DNA of 64,000 bases from Bacillus sp. SORGH_AS_0510 (GCF_030818775.1 NZ_JAUTAU010000001.1:3414001-3478000), one strand, 5' to 3'. Shown: positions 8,248-16,896, counted from the stretch's first letter. A program made the numbers and translations. The notes: generated from the letters alone by a model not told the origin.

Positions 8248-8994
8248 TTAAGTGAATCCTTTATCCATATAAAATAGAGCTTTTCCTTTATTGACCCATA
8301 GAAAAATTAGTAATGCTACTGATAGTACATAAGAAACATTACTTACACTAGGATGGGTATCTTGGTTTTTCACACCAATCCCAATTAAAGCCCAACAAAA
8401 TACCAAAACATAATAAGGATCATTTTCCTTTTTGTAAAAAATCCCTGCCAGTATTGCTGCGACCCAAAGCATAATAACGGTCCACATAACCGCTGAAAGT
8501 CCCCAGCCATTCCATTGAATATAAACCAGGTAATAGCTGATATTTGCAATCAAAGCTACACTAATCCATCCAAGGTAGATGGAAAAAGGGATGATATCTA
8601 TTTTGGATGGGTGAAAACTCTTTACTTTTTTATAAAGAAAAATAAGAGTAACCAAAAAAGCAACCATGACTAAAACCGTATAGAAAAAGTACTCGTAATG
8701 CCATAAGAAAATCCATAATATATTTAGGGCACATGTCAGCAAAAAGAGTCCGCTCGTTGATTGGTATAAAGGCAGATTTCTTCGGTTCTTTGGCAGCTGT
8801 CTAATTACCCAGATAAACAGTAATAAGTAAATAAGTCCCCAAATACTAAATACATAGCCTGCTGGTGTAAATAATACATGTAACCTATTAGAAATTTCAC
8901 CTGTAGTCTGTCCGTTAAGCGGCAAAATATTAGCTAATGCATTAACCGTGACAACCAATAAAAGACCAAGTAAATTGAAAACGAACCGAATCAT
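8248..8994 (-). CDS. TspO/MBR-family tryptophan-rich sensory protein
   Basis: A 248-residue membrane protein. The first two hydrophobic segments carry the TspO signature PAGYVFSIWGLIYLLLF, and later helices are rich in Trp and Tyr (ALNILWIFLWHYEYFF, YLVYIQWNGWGLSAVMW). Canonical TspO proteins have about 150-160 residues and five helices, so this is an enlarged relative with perhaps seven or eight. TspO binds tetrapyrroles and in purple bacteria modulates light- and oxygen-dependent pigment genes. It is the third gene after a B12-domain regulator and a photolyase, 11 bases from the photolyase stop, which fits a light or tetrapyrrole-related role by inference. The ATG at 8994 follows GGGGGAG. 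Confidence 0.8.
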   Translation of the reverse strand: MIRFVFNLLGLLLVVTVNALANILPLNGQTTGEISNRLHVLFTPAGYVFSIWGLIYLLLFIWVIRQLPKNRRNLPLYQSTSGLFLLTCALNILWIFLWHYEYFFYTVLVMVAFLVTLIFLYKKVKSFHPSKIDIIPFSIYLGWISVALIANISYYLVYIQWNGWGLSAVMWTVIMLWVAAILAGIFYKKENDPYYVLVFCWALIGIGVKNQDTHPSVSNVSYVLSVALLIFLWVNKGKALFYMDKGFT

Positions 8995-9005
8995 CTTACT
9001 CCCCC

Positions 9006-10445
9006 TTATTTTTTCACCAGATTGTATGCCTCTAAAGCTCTTTCTCTTGCAAAAACATGTTCAACAATGGGGAATGGATAGGAGGTACCTAGCTCCACCC
9101 CTGCCTCACGAAGTATCGTTTCAGGTGCCGTCCATGGACTAAAAAGGTATTTAGTTGGCAGATACTTCAATTCTGGTACCCATTGACGAATGTAGTCGCC
9201 AGACTCATCAAATTTTTGTCCTTGGGTAATGGGATTAAATATTCGAAAGTACGGTGCTGCATCAAACCCACAGCCTGATACCCATTGCCATCCCATTGAA
9301 TTATTGGCCAAGTCTGCATCAAGCAATGTTTCTTCAAACCACGAAGCCCCTCTTTGCCATGGGATCAATAAATGCTTTACTAAAAAGGAGGCAGTTACCA
9401 TTCGGACACGATTATGCATCCAGCCGGTTTCCCATAATTCTCTCATCCCTGCATCAATGATTGGATAACCCGTTCTCCCTTCTTTCCACGCTGCCCATTC
9501 ATCTTCCCGCTCCTCCCAAGGGAAAAAAGCGAATTCCTTTCGGAGAGGAGAATCAATCATTTCCGGAAAAGAAACTAGCTGATGGTACCCAAATTCTCTC
9601 CATACTAATTGTCTTAAAAACCCATCAATATCCTTTTGCCTACTATAGCTAGAATTCACTTTCTCTTGTTCCCTTACTTGATGCCAGATCCATCTCGGAC
9701 TAATTTCTCCCCAGGTTAGATGGGGAGACAATCTTGACACATGCTGAACATATGGATAGTCCCTTTTTGTAGAATATCCCGACAGCCTTTCTTCAATAAA
9801 TTGTTCCCACTGAGCGATTGCTCCCTTTTCACCCGGCAACCACTTCTCTTTAAATTTTTGATACCAATCTCTAGTTGTCAATAAACCTAATTCATCAATA
9901 TTTAACGTTTTAACTTGGTCATGTGTACTCGAAAGCGTAGCGGGTAAGATTTTGGGGAGTGGAATGGGCATCTGTAAACACTTCTTCCAGAAAGAAGTAA
10001 ATACTTTATAGGGTTGCCCTTGATTATTGACTATTGATAAAGGTGGGAATAACAGATTCGAATGAAAGGCTTTTACCATTATTCCTTTCTCTTCTAGTGC
10101 TTCTTTCATCTGTTGATCACGTAGACGAATCCTTGGCTCGTATCTTTCGTTAAAAAACACTGCCTTAGCACCTGTTTCCTCAATCAACTCCTTAAGTATA
10201 GGAAGGGTCCTGCCTTTTCGAATAATTAACTTTGATCCCCGGTCTTGTAATGCTCGATTTAATTCTATAAGGGAATGGTGGAGCCACCACGAAGCGGCTT
10301 CACCAACTACCTTTTTTGTTTCTTCCTCAGGTGACCAGATAAAAACAGGAACAATAATTCCTTGCTTAATTCCTGACCATAATGCTAAATTATCTTGAAT
10401 TCGCAAGTCTCTGCGAAACCAAATGATTATTTTACTTTGTTGCAT
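9006..10445 (-). CDS. phr: Cryptochrome/photolyase family: deoxyribodipyrimidine photo-lyase
   Basis: A 479-residue flavoprotein that splits UV-induced cyclobutane pyrimidine dimers using blue light. The N-terminal Rossmann-type antenna domain (IIIWFRRDLRIQDNLAL) is followed by the helical FAD-binding domain. That domain includes WREFGYHQL near residue 282, GYPIIDAGMRELWETGWMHN, and DADLANNSMGWQW near residue 375, which is the class I photolyase pattern. The length is usual for the family. ATG 10445 has GGAGA six bases upstream; the ATG four codons earlier has no comparable site. It is encoded 18 bases after the B12-domain regulator and so is probably induced with it in light. Confidence 0.92.
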   Translation of the reverse strand: MQQSKIIIWFRRDLRIQDNLALWSGIKQGIIVPVFIWSPEEETKKVVGEAASWWLHHSLIELNRALQDRGSKLIIRKGRTLPILKELIEETGAKAVFFNERYEPRIRLRDQQMKEALEEKGIMVKAFHSNLLFPPLSIVNNQGQPYKVFTSFWKKCLQMPIPLPKILPATLSSTHDQVKTLNIDELGLLTTRDWYQKFKEKWLPGEKGAIAQWEQFIEERLSGYSTKRDYPYVQHVSRLSPHLTWGEISPRWIWHQVREQEKVNSSYSRQKDIDGFLRQLVWREFGYHQLVSFPEMIDSPLRKEFAFFPWEEREDEWAAWKEGRTGYPIIDAGMRELWETGWMHNRVRMVTASFLVKHLLIPWQRGASWFEETLLDADLANNSMGWQWVSGCGFDAAPYFRIFNPITQGQKFDESGDYIRQWVPELKYLPTKYLFSPWTAPETILREAGVELGTSYPFPIVEHVFARERALEAYNLVKK

Positions 10446-10463
10446 TTGTCTCTCCATCCCGTT

Positions 10464-11372
10464 TTATACGAATACCTCATCTAATGTGTGAGTTAAGTGA
10501 ATATACTGTAGCTGGCTTCTGTTTGCCAGATATGTTACGGCCCCAGGTCCCCCTATGTAAAACTGAGTCTTCTTACAATCAGAGGCAAACCTGTCAAGCT
10601 TAGTTATTATCGATGGGTCCTGTTCAAAAGGAAAAGTCGTGGTAGCTGACAAGATCACTTTATCTGGCTCCAATTTTTGAACCGTCTTTTCAATGGACCC
10701 TTCTGCTGGGGAAGCACCTATTAAAATCGTTTTCCATCCCTTTAACATAGCTTGAATAAGGAGGATAAGAACTGGAACTTCGTGTTGTTCGTACGGCAAA
10801 CAGGCACCTAAAAGGGTGGGGGCATTTTCCCTGTACTTAAAATTTCTCCTCAATTGCACAAGAAAATCTCGGACTGTTAGGCTTGCAAGCGATTCTTGAT
10901 ATTCCCCCCATTGTCCCTTTTCCCATCGATTTCCTACCTCGTGTAAAAACGGAATCACTACAGATTGAATGAAAAATTCCAACCCTTTTTGATGATAGGC
11001 TTGTTGGAGAATGAGATTCATTGCGGATTCATTACAGTGGGTACCTTCCTTAAGTAAATCAAGCACAAATTCATTTAACTCTTCATATTGATTTTTCTTT
11101 TTCCAGCCAGCATCCAATAGACTATGATCGGCTGGAGAACCGCCCTTCTCTACAAGATATGCAGCTTGTTTGACGGTATGTCCCTGGTCAACCAATCCTT
11201 TTACTTTCATTATGGTATTAATATCTACATCACTATATATCCGATATCCATTTTCTAATCTTTCAGGCGTAACAATTTGATATCTTTCTTCCCATTTACG
11301 AATGACCTGTTTTGACAATCCTGTAATTTCAGATACTTGTTGGATCGAATAGGTTGCATTTTCGATATTCAT
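10464..11372 (-). CDS. MerR-type regulator with cobalamin-binding domain (CarH/LitR-like photosensor)
   Basis: A 302-residue regulator. Residues 7-75 form a MerR winged-helix domain (SIQQVSEITGLSKQVIRKWE, then RY...NGYRIYS). Residues about 95-170 form a four-helix cap and about 183-300 a Rossmann-type B12-binding domain. CarH/LitR proteins bind adenosylcobalamin, form tetramers in the dark that repress carotenoid genes, and fall apart when light breaks the Co-C bond. Here W150-x9-E160 and the lower-ligand histidine H197 (YEQHE) match CarH W131, E141 and H177. The CarH H132 and H142 positions are E151 and S161. Its own promoter carries the same operator as the crt operon, which implies autoregulation. 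It begins a unit with phr and a tspO-like gene. Confidence 0.88.
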   Translation of the reverse strand: MNIENATYSIQQVSEITGLSKQVIRKWEERYQIVTPERLENGYRIYSDVDINTIMKVKGLVDQGHTVKQAAYLVEKGGSPADHSLLDAGWKKKNQYEELNEFVLDLLKEGTHCNESAMNLILQQAYHQKGLEFFIQSVVIPFLHEVGNRWEKGQWGEYQESLASLTVRDFLVQLRRNFKYRENAPTLLGACLPYEQHEVPVLILLIQAMLKGWKTILIGASPAEGSIEKTVQKLEPDKVILSATTTFPFEQDPSIITKLDRFASDCKKTQFYIGGPGAVTYLANRSQLQYIHLTHTLDEVFV

Positions 11373-11430
11373 CTCTATTTATTTCATCCTCTCGGCATGG
11401 TGGAAAAAACTTCTCATGACTATTTAGTCC

Positions 11431-11459
11431 AGTATATACCAAGCTATAACCTTGTACAA
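11431..11459 (-). promoter_or_regulatory. Promoter of the regulator-phr-tspO unit with overlapping TTGTACAA operator
   Basis: On the minus strand, TTGTAC (plus coordinates 11454-11459), a 17-base spacer and TATACT (11431-11436) form a sigma-A promoter. Its -35 hexamer is part of the palindrome TTGTACAA at 11452-11459. A degraded second box, TTATAGCT, starts 10 bases downstream on the minus strand, one base short of the 11-bp pitch at the crt promoter. The same box-over--35 layout occurs at the crt promoter. Confidence 0.75.
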
Positions 11460-11473
11460 CGCTAGAAAAATAA

Positions 11474-11514
11474 CTATACAAACATTTGACATACCTCAAT
11501 TAACTAAAGATAAT
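11474..11514 (+). promoter_or_regulatory. Promoter of the 11559 membrane gene with adjacent operator-like box
   Basis: TTGACA (11486-11491), a 17-base spacer and GATAAT (11509-11514) form a strong sigma-A promoter for the gene at 11559. CTATACAA (11474-11481), a variant of the TTGTACAA/TTATACAA box, sits four bases upstream of the -35. It starts 22 bases (two 11-bp steps) from the TTGTACAA at 11452. The divergent gene may therefore respond to the same regulator. Confidence 0.6.
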
Positions 11515-11558
11515 AAAAGAAAATCCATTGTGGTGGAATAAGGAAATGAGGGCATCCA

Positions 11559-11987
11559 TTGGAAAAACGACAAGTATATAAGGCGATCCTTGCTGGGTTG
11601 ATTTCTGGTGTGTTTTTGGGTTTATTTTTGAAAGTGGTTGAAGTAACAACTTCTATAAAAGTTTATACTTTGTTGTTAAATGTGGACTATGTTCCTATCC
11701 TCCAACATTATAAGCTACCTGAAATCATTGAATTTAGTATCCATTTGTTCATTTCGGTTGTTATTAGCATAAGCTTATTATTTATCTTTAATAAAAAAAG
11801 TCTCCCCACCATTAAAAGAATCCTACTCGTAATCCTATTAAGTTTAGTAATCGGAGTCCTACTTTATCCTACAACTGCTTTATCAAACCGTACCCCATCC
11901 TTAACCAATCTTCCCGCTTTCGGGTATTGGCTTTTGGGCCATTCCTTATATGGTGGGCTATTAGGATTTCTATTAAAAAATAGGTAA
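11559..11987 (+). CDS. Small hypothetical membrane protein divergent from the B12-domain regulator
   Basis: A 142-residue protein with four predicted membrane segments (about 9-26, 57-77, 86-105 and 121-139). It shows a short loop with LYPTTALSNRTPSLTNLP before the last helix and no catalytic motif. The TTG start at 11559 is chosen because GAGGG lies seven bases upstream; the ATG at 11546 is out of frame. I do not recognise the family. Its promoter region is shared with the CarH/LitR-like gene and contains operator-like boxes, and its stop is one base from the convergent fni stop. A role linked to the light response or membrane pigment is only inference. Confidence 0.7.
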   Translation: MEKRQVYKAILAGLISGVFLGLFLKVVEVTTSIKVYTLLLNVDYVPILQHYKLPEIIEFSIHLFISVVISISLLFIFNKKSLPTIKRILLVILLSLVIGVLLYPTTALSNRTPSLTNLPAFGYWLLGHSLYGGLLGFLLKNR

Positions 11988-11988
11988 C

Positions 11989-13014
11989 TTATAGTCTTTT
12001 AATCCACTTTGTATTTTTTAGGCTGTCAATTGAATCCGTTCCAATACCAAACATGGCAGCCTTTAATTCCCATTCTAATTGCGTAAATCTCTGAATCAAT
12101 GAATCAACAGACTCTAGAAGGATGGACCTTCCAAATCCAACTAAGTCTGCACCAAGGGCAATGGCCTTGGCAGCCTCCACTCCATTTTTTAAGCCACCGC
12201 TTGCAATGGTCGTCCCCATTGCTGATTGGCTTTTCACATCTATAAGACAATCAGTAGTAGAAAGCCCCCAATCTTTCAAGGCCTCTGCAACAGCTATTTT
12301 CAGAGAATCACTCGATCGTAGTTTCTCCACTTGACTCCAACTTGTTCCTCCTGCTCCAGCCAAATCGATAAAAGATACCCCTGCTTCAAAAAAACGTTTT
12401 GCCAACACACCATTAATCCCCCAGCCTACTTCCTTAATGCCAATGGGAAGAGGGAATTCTTGACAAAGTACCTCTATTTTCTTAAAAAGACCTTTAAAGT
12501 TTGTATTCCCTTCAGGCTGTATTAGTTCCTGGAGACTATTGAGATGAAGAACAAGTGCATCCGCTTCAGACATATCCACTACTCGCTTACATTCGTCAAT
12601 ACCAAATCCATTGTTAAGCTGAACCGCACCTATATTTGCGATAATAGGAATGTCCGGGGCATATTTTCTGACTTGAAAGGTGTACACTTGGGCAGGGCTT
12701 TCTACAGCTGCTCTAGCGGAACCTAACCCTAAAGCCCATCCCTTCTCTTGTGCAGCCTGAGCCAAGTTTTTATTAATTGAATATGCCATCTCTGTTCCTC
12801 CAGTCATGGAGCTAATTAAGTACGGCATCTTTATTCTTTTTCCTAAGAAAAAGGATTCTGTGTTAATGTCTGAGAAATTTATTTCTGGCAAGGCTTGATG
12901 AATAAATCTGAATTGCTCAAACCCAGTACTGATTCCCCTGCCAGTTACCTCCTCATGTAAACAAAGGTGAATATGATCGTCCTTTCTTTGATTGATATCT
13001 GTATTTGTACCCAA
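11989..13014 (-). CDS. fni: Type-2 isopentenyl-diphosphate delta-isomerase
   Basis: A 341-residue FMN- and NAD(P)H-dependent enzyme that interconverts IPP and DMAPP, the two building blocks of prenyl diphosphates. The N-terminal RKDDHI is the family signature. PYLISSMTGGTEMAYSINK, the alternating beta/alpha barrel and AGAGGTSWSQVE follow, with a C-terminal phosphate-binding GADLVGFGR. The length fits the family. The TTG start at 13014 has GGGAGG upstream at a somewhat long spacing, and no better start exists. It is the last gene of the crt operon, 38 bases after the synthase, and probably boosts precursor supply for C30 or C40 carotenoid production. Confidence 0.92.
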   Translation of the reverse strand: MGTNTDINQRKDDHIHLCLHEEVTGRGISTGFEQFRFIHQALPEINFSDINTESFFLGKRIKMPYLISSMTGGTEMAYSINKNLAQAAQEKGWALGLGSARAAVESPAQVYTFQVRKYAPDIPIIANIGAVQLNNGFGIDECKRVVDMSEADALVLHLNSLQELIQPEGNTNFKGLFKKIEVLCQEFPLPIGIKEVGWGINGVLAKRFFEAGVSFIDLAGAGGTSWSQVEKLRSSDSLKIAVAEALKDWGLSTTDCLIDVKSQSAMGTTIASGGLKNGVEAAKAIALGADLVGFGRSILLESVDSLIQRFTQLEWELKAAMFGIGTDSIDSLKNTKWIKRL

Positions 13015-13052
13015 AACGTATTTTCCTCCCTTCTAAACACTATGGTATGTTA

Positions 13053-13916
13053 TTAGGCTTCAATAGAATGAACCGCTTGTTGGTCGGAACCTTGAAGAGT
13101 TCCTAAAAGAATCAATTTCTTTTTCTTATCACTCACGATTGCTCGTTTTGTATACACTTGATATTCATTTTGTCTTACAGCTTCCATAATTGCTGCATAA
13201 TAACCGGCAGCTAATTTTATTGCGAAGGCACTCTTTTCAGGATAGGTATCAATGTTTTCTAATCCCCTTGAAAACCATTCCTCAGCCACATTCATCAAAC
13301 CAGTCAGCATACGTTTGAAGCGAAAATTGACGATCCTCGTATCAAACTCTGCTTGTGAATAATGATATTGATCTAACCATTGTCTCGGTATATAACGACG
13401 TCCCCTATGTTGATCTTCTCCTACATCCCGGATAATGTTCACAATCTGCATTGCTTTTCCAAGATAGACTCCCGCAAGTTCCACCTCACTTGAAGGGTGG
13501 TCATGAAGAACAGGCAGAAGCATCTCCCCAACAGAACCTGCGACTCTTTCACAGTATAATTCGAGTTCTTCCATTGTTTCATAGTGTGTTAGAGTAGCAT
13601 CCATTTTCTGACCGGATATTTGCTTAAAAAAGGGGGCCTTTGAAATAGGAAAACTGCTAAAAAGCCACCTTAAACATGGCCAGATAAAATGACCTTCTGC
13701 ACTATCCAAATGATCGAATAATGTTTCTAATTCGCTTAATGTATAAGGGGAGGATTCCGGCTCATCTACAGAGTCATCAATCATTCTACAAAATGCATAG
13801 ATTACAAACACTGCTTCTTTTCTTGGTGAAGGCAAAAATCGAAAAGCTGAATAAAAGCTTGCAGAATGCTTTTTCATCAATTCCTCACAGGCTGAAATTA
13901 AGTTTGAATCAATCAC
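13053..13916 (-). CDS. Squalene/phytoene synthase family protein (CrtM/CrtB-like)
   Basis: A 287-residue prenyl-diphosphate head-to-head condensing enzyme. The first aspartate-rich motif is MIDDSVDE near residues 43-50 and the second is NIIRDVGEDQHRGRRYIP near 160-177. Both bind the magnesium-diphosphate substrates. In Bacillaceae the usual product is C30 dehydrosqualene (4,4'-diapophytoene), but C40 phytoene cannot be excluded from motifs. The GTG start at 13916 follows AGGAG and overlaps the preceding desaturase stop by four bases (GTGA), so translation is coupled. It is the third gene of the crt operon. Confidence 0.9.
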   Translation of the reverse strand: MIDSNLISACEELMKKHSASFYSAFRFLPSPRKEAVFVIYAFCRMIDDSVDEPESSPYTLSELETLFDHLDSAEGHFIWPCLRWLFSSFPISKAPFFKQISGQKMDATLTHYETMEELELYCERVAGSVGEMLLPVLHDHPSSEVELAGVYLGKAMQIVNIIRDVGEDQHRGRRYIPRQWLDQYHYSQAEFDTRIVNFRFKRMLTGLMNVAEEWFSRGLENIDTYPEKSAFAIKLAAGYYAAIMEAVRQNEYQVYTKRAIVSDKKKKLILLGTLQGSDQQAVHSIEA

Positions 13917-15355
13917 ACTCTCAACTCCTTTTCTATTAGCTCACTTAATAGTCGCGCCCCTTGTAGAACAATCGGTATTCCACCGCCAGGGTGGATAGAG
14001 GCACCCACGCTGTACAATCTATCAATCTTAAAAGGTGATATCTGCGGTCTAAATCCTCCTGATTGAAATAAACTAGGGGCAATTCCAAAGCTTCCCCCTT
14101 GATATAAGCCATCACGAATGGAATCTGCCGGGGTCCTAATCTCCATCCATTCCACCGCTTTTCGCAATCCTGGAAAATGTTTTTCTGCTCTTGTTAACAC
14201 CTGCTCAGCCAGCATTGGTCCTGATGTTTCCCAATCAATTTGCTCTCCTGATGGAACTGGAATAAGAAAATAGAGAACACTTTCCCCTGATGGAGCTGCT
14301 TCATCCTCTAATGCAACTGGATTAAAAACATAATAGGATGGATCTTCAGGTACTTTTTTCGTTTTAAACACTTCCGTCATATTTTTTTCAAAATCCTTCG
14401 GCAAAAAGAATTGGTGTGCCTTTGCCTGCGGAAATCTCTCGGACACACCAAGATAAACCAACACACAACCAGAGGAAGGGATAAATTTCTTCCCCGTTTT
14501 CTTTTTTTCGATCAGGGTATACAAATGAGGAAAATCGCCATTAAAAATAACAGCATCATAGAGATTCGTTTTGTTATCCACAGACAAACCTTTGCATACG
14601 TGTTCCTCAATCAGCAGGCGGTCCACTTTTGATTGGAGTTTTATTTTAACTCCTTGCTTTTTACAGGCACTTTCTAGTATCGGAATAAGACTCGCGTATC
14701 CTCCCTTTAAATACCAAATACCATGGGCATGTTCACTATAAGAAACTAATCCGTATAATGCCGGCACTTCATACGGCGATCCGCCAATATATAAAGATTG
14801 TAAAGAGTAAGCCTCTTGAAGTTTAGGATGAGAAAAATATGAGGCATTAAAATTCTTTAAGGTTTTGTATGCTTTGGATTGTGCTAAAAGTTTAATATTT
14901 TCTATCGTTAAGAAGTCTTGCTTCCCTTTAAATGTCTTGCCCAGAAATGCTTCCATCCCTAATTCGAAGACGGTAGCCATATCTGAAAGGTATTTTAATA
15001 GATTTTTTGATTCCCCAGGAAACTTCAACTCTAATTCTCTAAGCTGTGTTGGTAAATCTCTATACTTCGTAAACGTTGTACCATCATGAAAATGAAGATC
15101 ATATAATGGTTCACACGGAAGCAACGGAACCTCTTCTTTCGGTATCCCAGCCTCTTCTAAAACACTTAACAAAAGTTCCGGTAAAAGGACGATCGTTGGC
15201 CCCTGGTCAATTCGGTAGCGGCCGTTCTCTTGGTAGGTCAGTCTGCCACCTACATGGTTTTCCTTTTCATAAATGGTTACTTGGTGTCCCTTTCTGGAAA
15301 GGAGCAAGGCAGATACTAACCCACCGACCCCTGCACCTACAATGGCTATATCCAT
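13913..15355 (-). CDS. Carotenoid desaturase/oxidase, CrtN/CrtI family (second paralogue)
   Basis: A 480-residue flavoprotein. The N-terminal dinucleotide-binding fold is AIVGAGVGGLVSALLLSRKG...YEKENHVGGR, followed by DQGPT. The C-terminal FAD-contact block is YSVGASIHPGGGIPIVLQGA. This is the amine oxidase-like fold shared by phytoene desaturases, diapophytoene desaturase (CrtN) and diaponeurosporene oxidase (CrtP). Which reaction it runs cannot be decided from sequence; one of the two paralogues probably desaturates and the other may desaturate further or oxidise a terminal methyl. The ATG lies inside the end of the upstream paralogue (10-base overlap), and its stop overlaps the synthase start. 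Confidence 0.9.
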   Translation of the reverse strand: MDIAIVGAGVGGLVSALLLSRKGHQVTIYEKENHVGGRLTYQENGRYRIDQGPTIVLLPELLLSVLEEAGIPKEEVPLLPCEPLYDLHFHDGTTFTKYRDLPTQLRELELKFPGESKNLLKYLSDMATVFELGMEAFLGKTFKGKQDFLTIENIKLLAQSKAYKTLKNFNASYFSHPKLQEAYSLQSLYIGGSPYEVPALYGLVSYSEHAHGIWYLKGGYASLIPILESACKKQGVKIKLQSKVDRLLIEEHVCKGLSVDNKTNLYDAVIFNGDFPHLYTLIEKKKTGKKFIPSSGCVLVYLGVSERFPQAKAHQFFLPKDFEKNMTEVFKTKKVPEDPSYYVFNPVALEDEAAPSGESVLYFLIPVPSGEQIDWETSGPMLAEQVLTRAEKHFPGLRKAVEWMEIRTPADSIRDGLYQGGSFGIAPSLFQSGGFRPQISPFKIDRLYSVGASIHPGGGIPIVLQGARLLSELIEKELRV

Positions 15356-16896
15356 AATTCAGGCTCCCTCCGGTCTAAAGCTTGTTGCTTCTCTTTATTC
15401 ATGGTAGTAGTTTCCATATATTGATGGTTTAATAGAGTCGCACTGATTTTGGCTGATTCAAAAATGGTTGGTAAGCCACTGCCAGGGTGGGTTCCTCCTC
15501 CTACCAAGTAACAATGGTCTACATCCTCAAATTTATTATGGGGACGGAAGTACATCATTTGACTAAGGTTGTGAGCAAGACTAAACGTTGCTCCTTTATA
15601 GACGTATATTTCGTTTTGCCAATCAAGTGGCGTAATGATTTTTTCCACTTCAATATGCGCTCTAATATCTTGTAATTCAGGCTCTTGTTCAAGACGAGAC
15701 AGGATCTTTTCCCTTATACCTTGCTTTTGTTCCTCCCAATTAATATCTGACTGTAAATTAGGAACTGGCATAAGCACATATAAAGCTGACTTACCTTCTG
15801 GCGCTAAAGTTGGGTCAAGCTTTGATGGATTGTGAACATAAATGGATGGATCTTCAGATAATTTCATCTCCTTGGTCATCTCGTCTACGTTCTGTTTATA
15901 ATCCTCTGCAAAAAGAATAGTGTGATGCGGCATATGCAACGGTTTATCAATGCCCAAATACAGCATAAAAGTGGAGCAAGAAAGTTTCTTTTTTTCGAGA
16001 TTCTCTTTGCGATATTTCTTTAAATCACTTTGTTGAAAAAGGTTAGTTGCTGCATGGCCGAAATCAGCATTAATTATGACATCATCTGAAGGAACCACTT
16101 CTCCGTTTTCAAGAAGAACTCCTACTGCCTTCTTCTCCTTAACCAACACTTGCTTAACACCAGTTCCCGTATAAATTTTCCCTCCATACTCCTTAATCAC
16201 TTTTGCCATTGCATCACACAGCTGATTCACTCCTCCAATTGGATGAAACAATCCATAACGGTGTTCTAAATAAGAAAGAATGGTAAAGGTTCCCGGACAT
16301 TCCCAGGGTGACATCCCCAGATACTTTGCTTGAAAGGAAAAGGCCCATTTCAGCCTCTCATCATTGAAATAATTAGATAAACGGCCATAAACGGTATCAA
16401 AAGCATTTAATTTTGGGAGGGCTGACACCATATTTCTTGTAATAAGATCGGTTATTTTTGTAAATGGCTGTTGAAGCAACTTAGTTACCCGTTCAAACTT
16501 TTCACCTTCGATCTTCATGAATTGATCGTATCCAGCTCCATTACCAGGGAATATCCTTTCCATTTCGTGAATCATTTCTTGATAATTTCGCGTAGGTGAA
16601 AATGATAAATTATTAAATTTCAATGTATATAATGGATTGATTTCTTGTATCTCAACGTAGTCTTGTAATTGGCGTCCCGACATCTGAAAGATTTCTTCCA
16701 GAATGCTTGGCATCATAAAAAAGGTGGGTCCTAAATCAAAGTTGTAGTCTCCCAAAGTTAATCGGGAAGTACGCCCTCCAATATAAGCCTGTTTCTCATA
16801 GATCACTACCTCATACCCTTTAGCTGCCAGTAGCATGGAAACAGCTAATCCTCCTGGTCCTGCACCAATGACTGTTACTTTTTTACTCTTGCTCAA
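15346..16896 (-). CDS. Carotenoid desaturase/oxidase, CrtN/CrtI family (first paralogue)
   Basis: A 516-residue flavoprotein, first gene of the crt operon. It shows the FAD-binding start VTVIGAGPGGLAVSMLLAAKG, GGRTSRL, DLGPTFFMMP, and the C-terminal YLVGGGTHPGSGLPTIFESA. It belongs to the CrtN/CrtI/CrtP superfamily and acts on 4,4'-diapophytoene or phytoene derivatives in the membrane. It is clearly diverged from the downstream paralogue, which argues for a separate step rather than a recent duplication. The TTG start at 16896 sits seven bases after a perfect GGAGGTG. A polar tail of about 25 residues (MNKEKQQALDRREPELWI) extends past the family's usual end. Confidence 0.9.
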   Translation of the reverse strand: MSKSKKVTVIGAGPGGLAVSMLLAAKGYEVVIYEKQAYIGGRTSRLTLGDYNFDLGPTFFMMPSILEEIFQMSGRQLQDYVEIQEINPLYTLKFNNLSFSPTRNYQEMIHEMERIFPGNGAGYDQFMKIEGEKFERVTKLLQQPFTKITDLITRNMVSALPKLNAFDTVYGRLSNYFNDERLKWAFSFQAKYLGMSPWECPGTFTILSYLEHRYGLFHPIGGVNQLCDAMAKVIKEYGGKIYTGTGVKQVLVKEKKAVGVLLENGEVVPSDDVIINADFGHAATNLFQQSDLKKYRKENLEKKKLSCSTFMLYLGIDKPLHMPHHTILFAEDYKQNVDEMTKEMKLSEDPSIYVHNPSKLDPTLAPEGKSALYVLMPVPNLQSDINWEEQKQGIREKILSRLEQEPELQDIRAHIEVEKIITPLDWQNEIYVYKGATFSLAHNLSQMMYFRPHNKFEDVDHCYLVGGGTHPGSGLPTIFESAKISATLLNHQYMETTTMNKEKQQALDRREPELWI

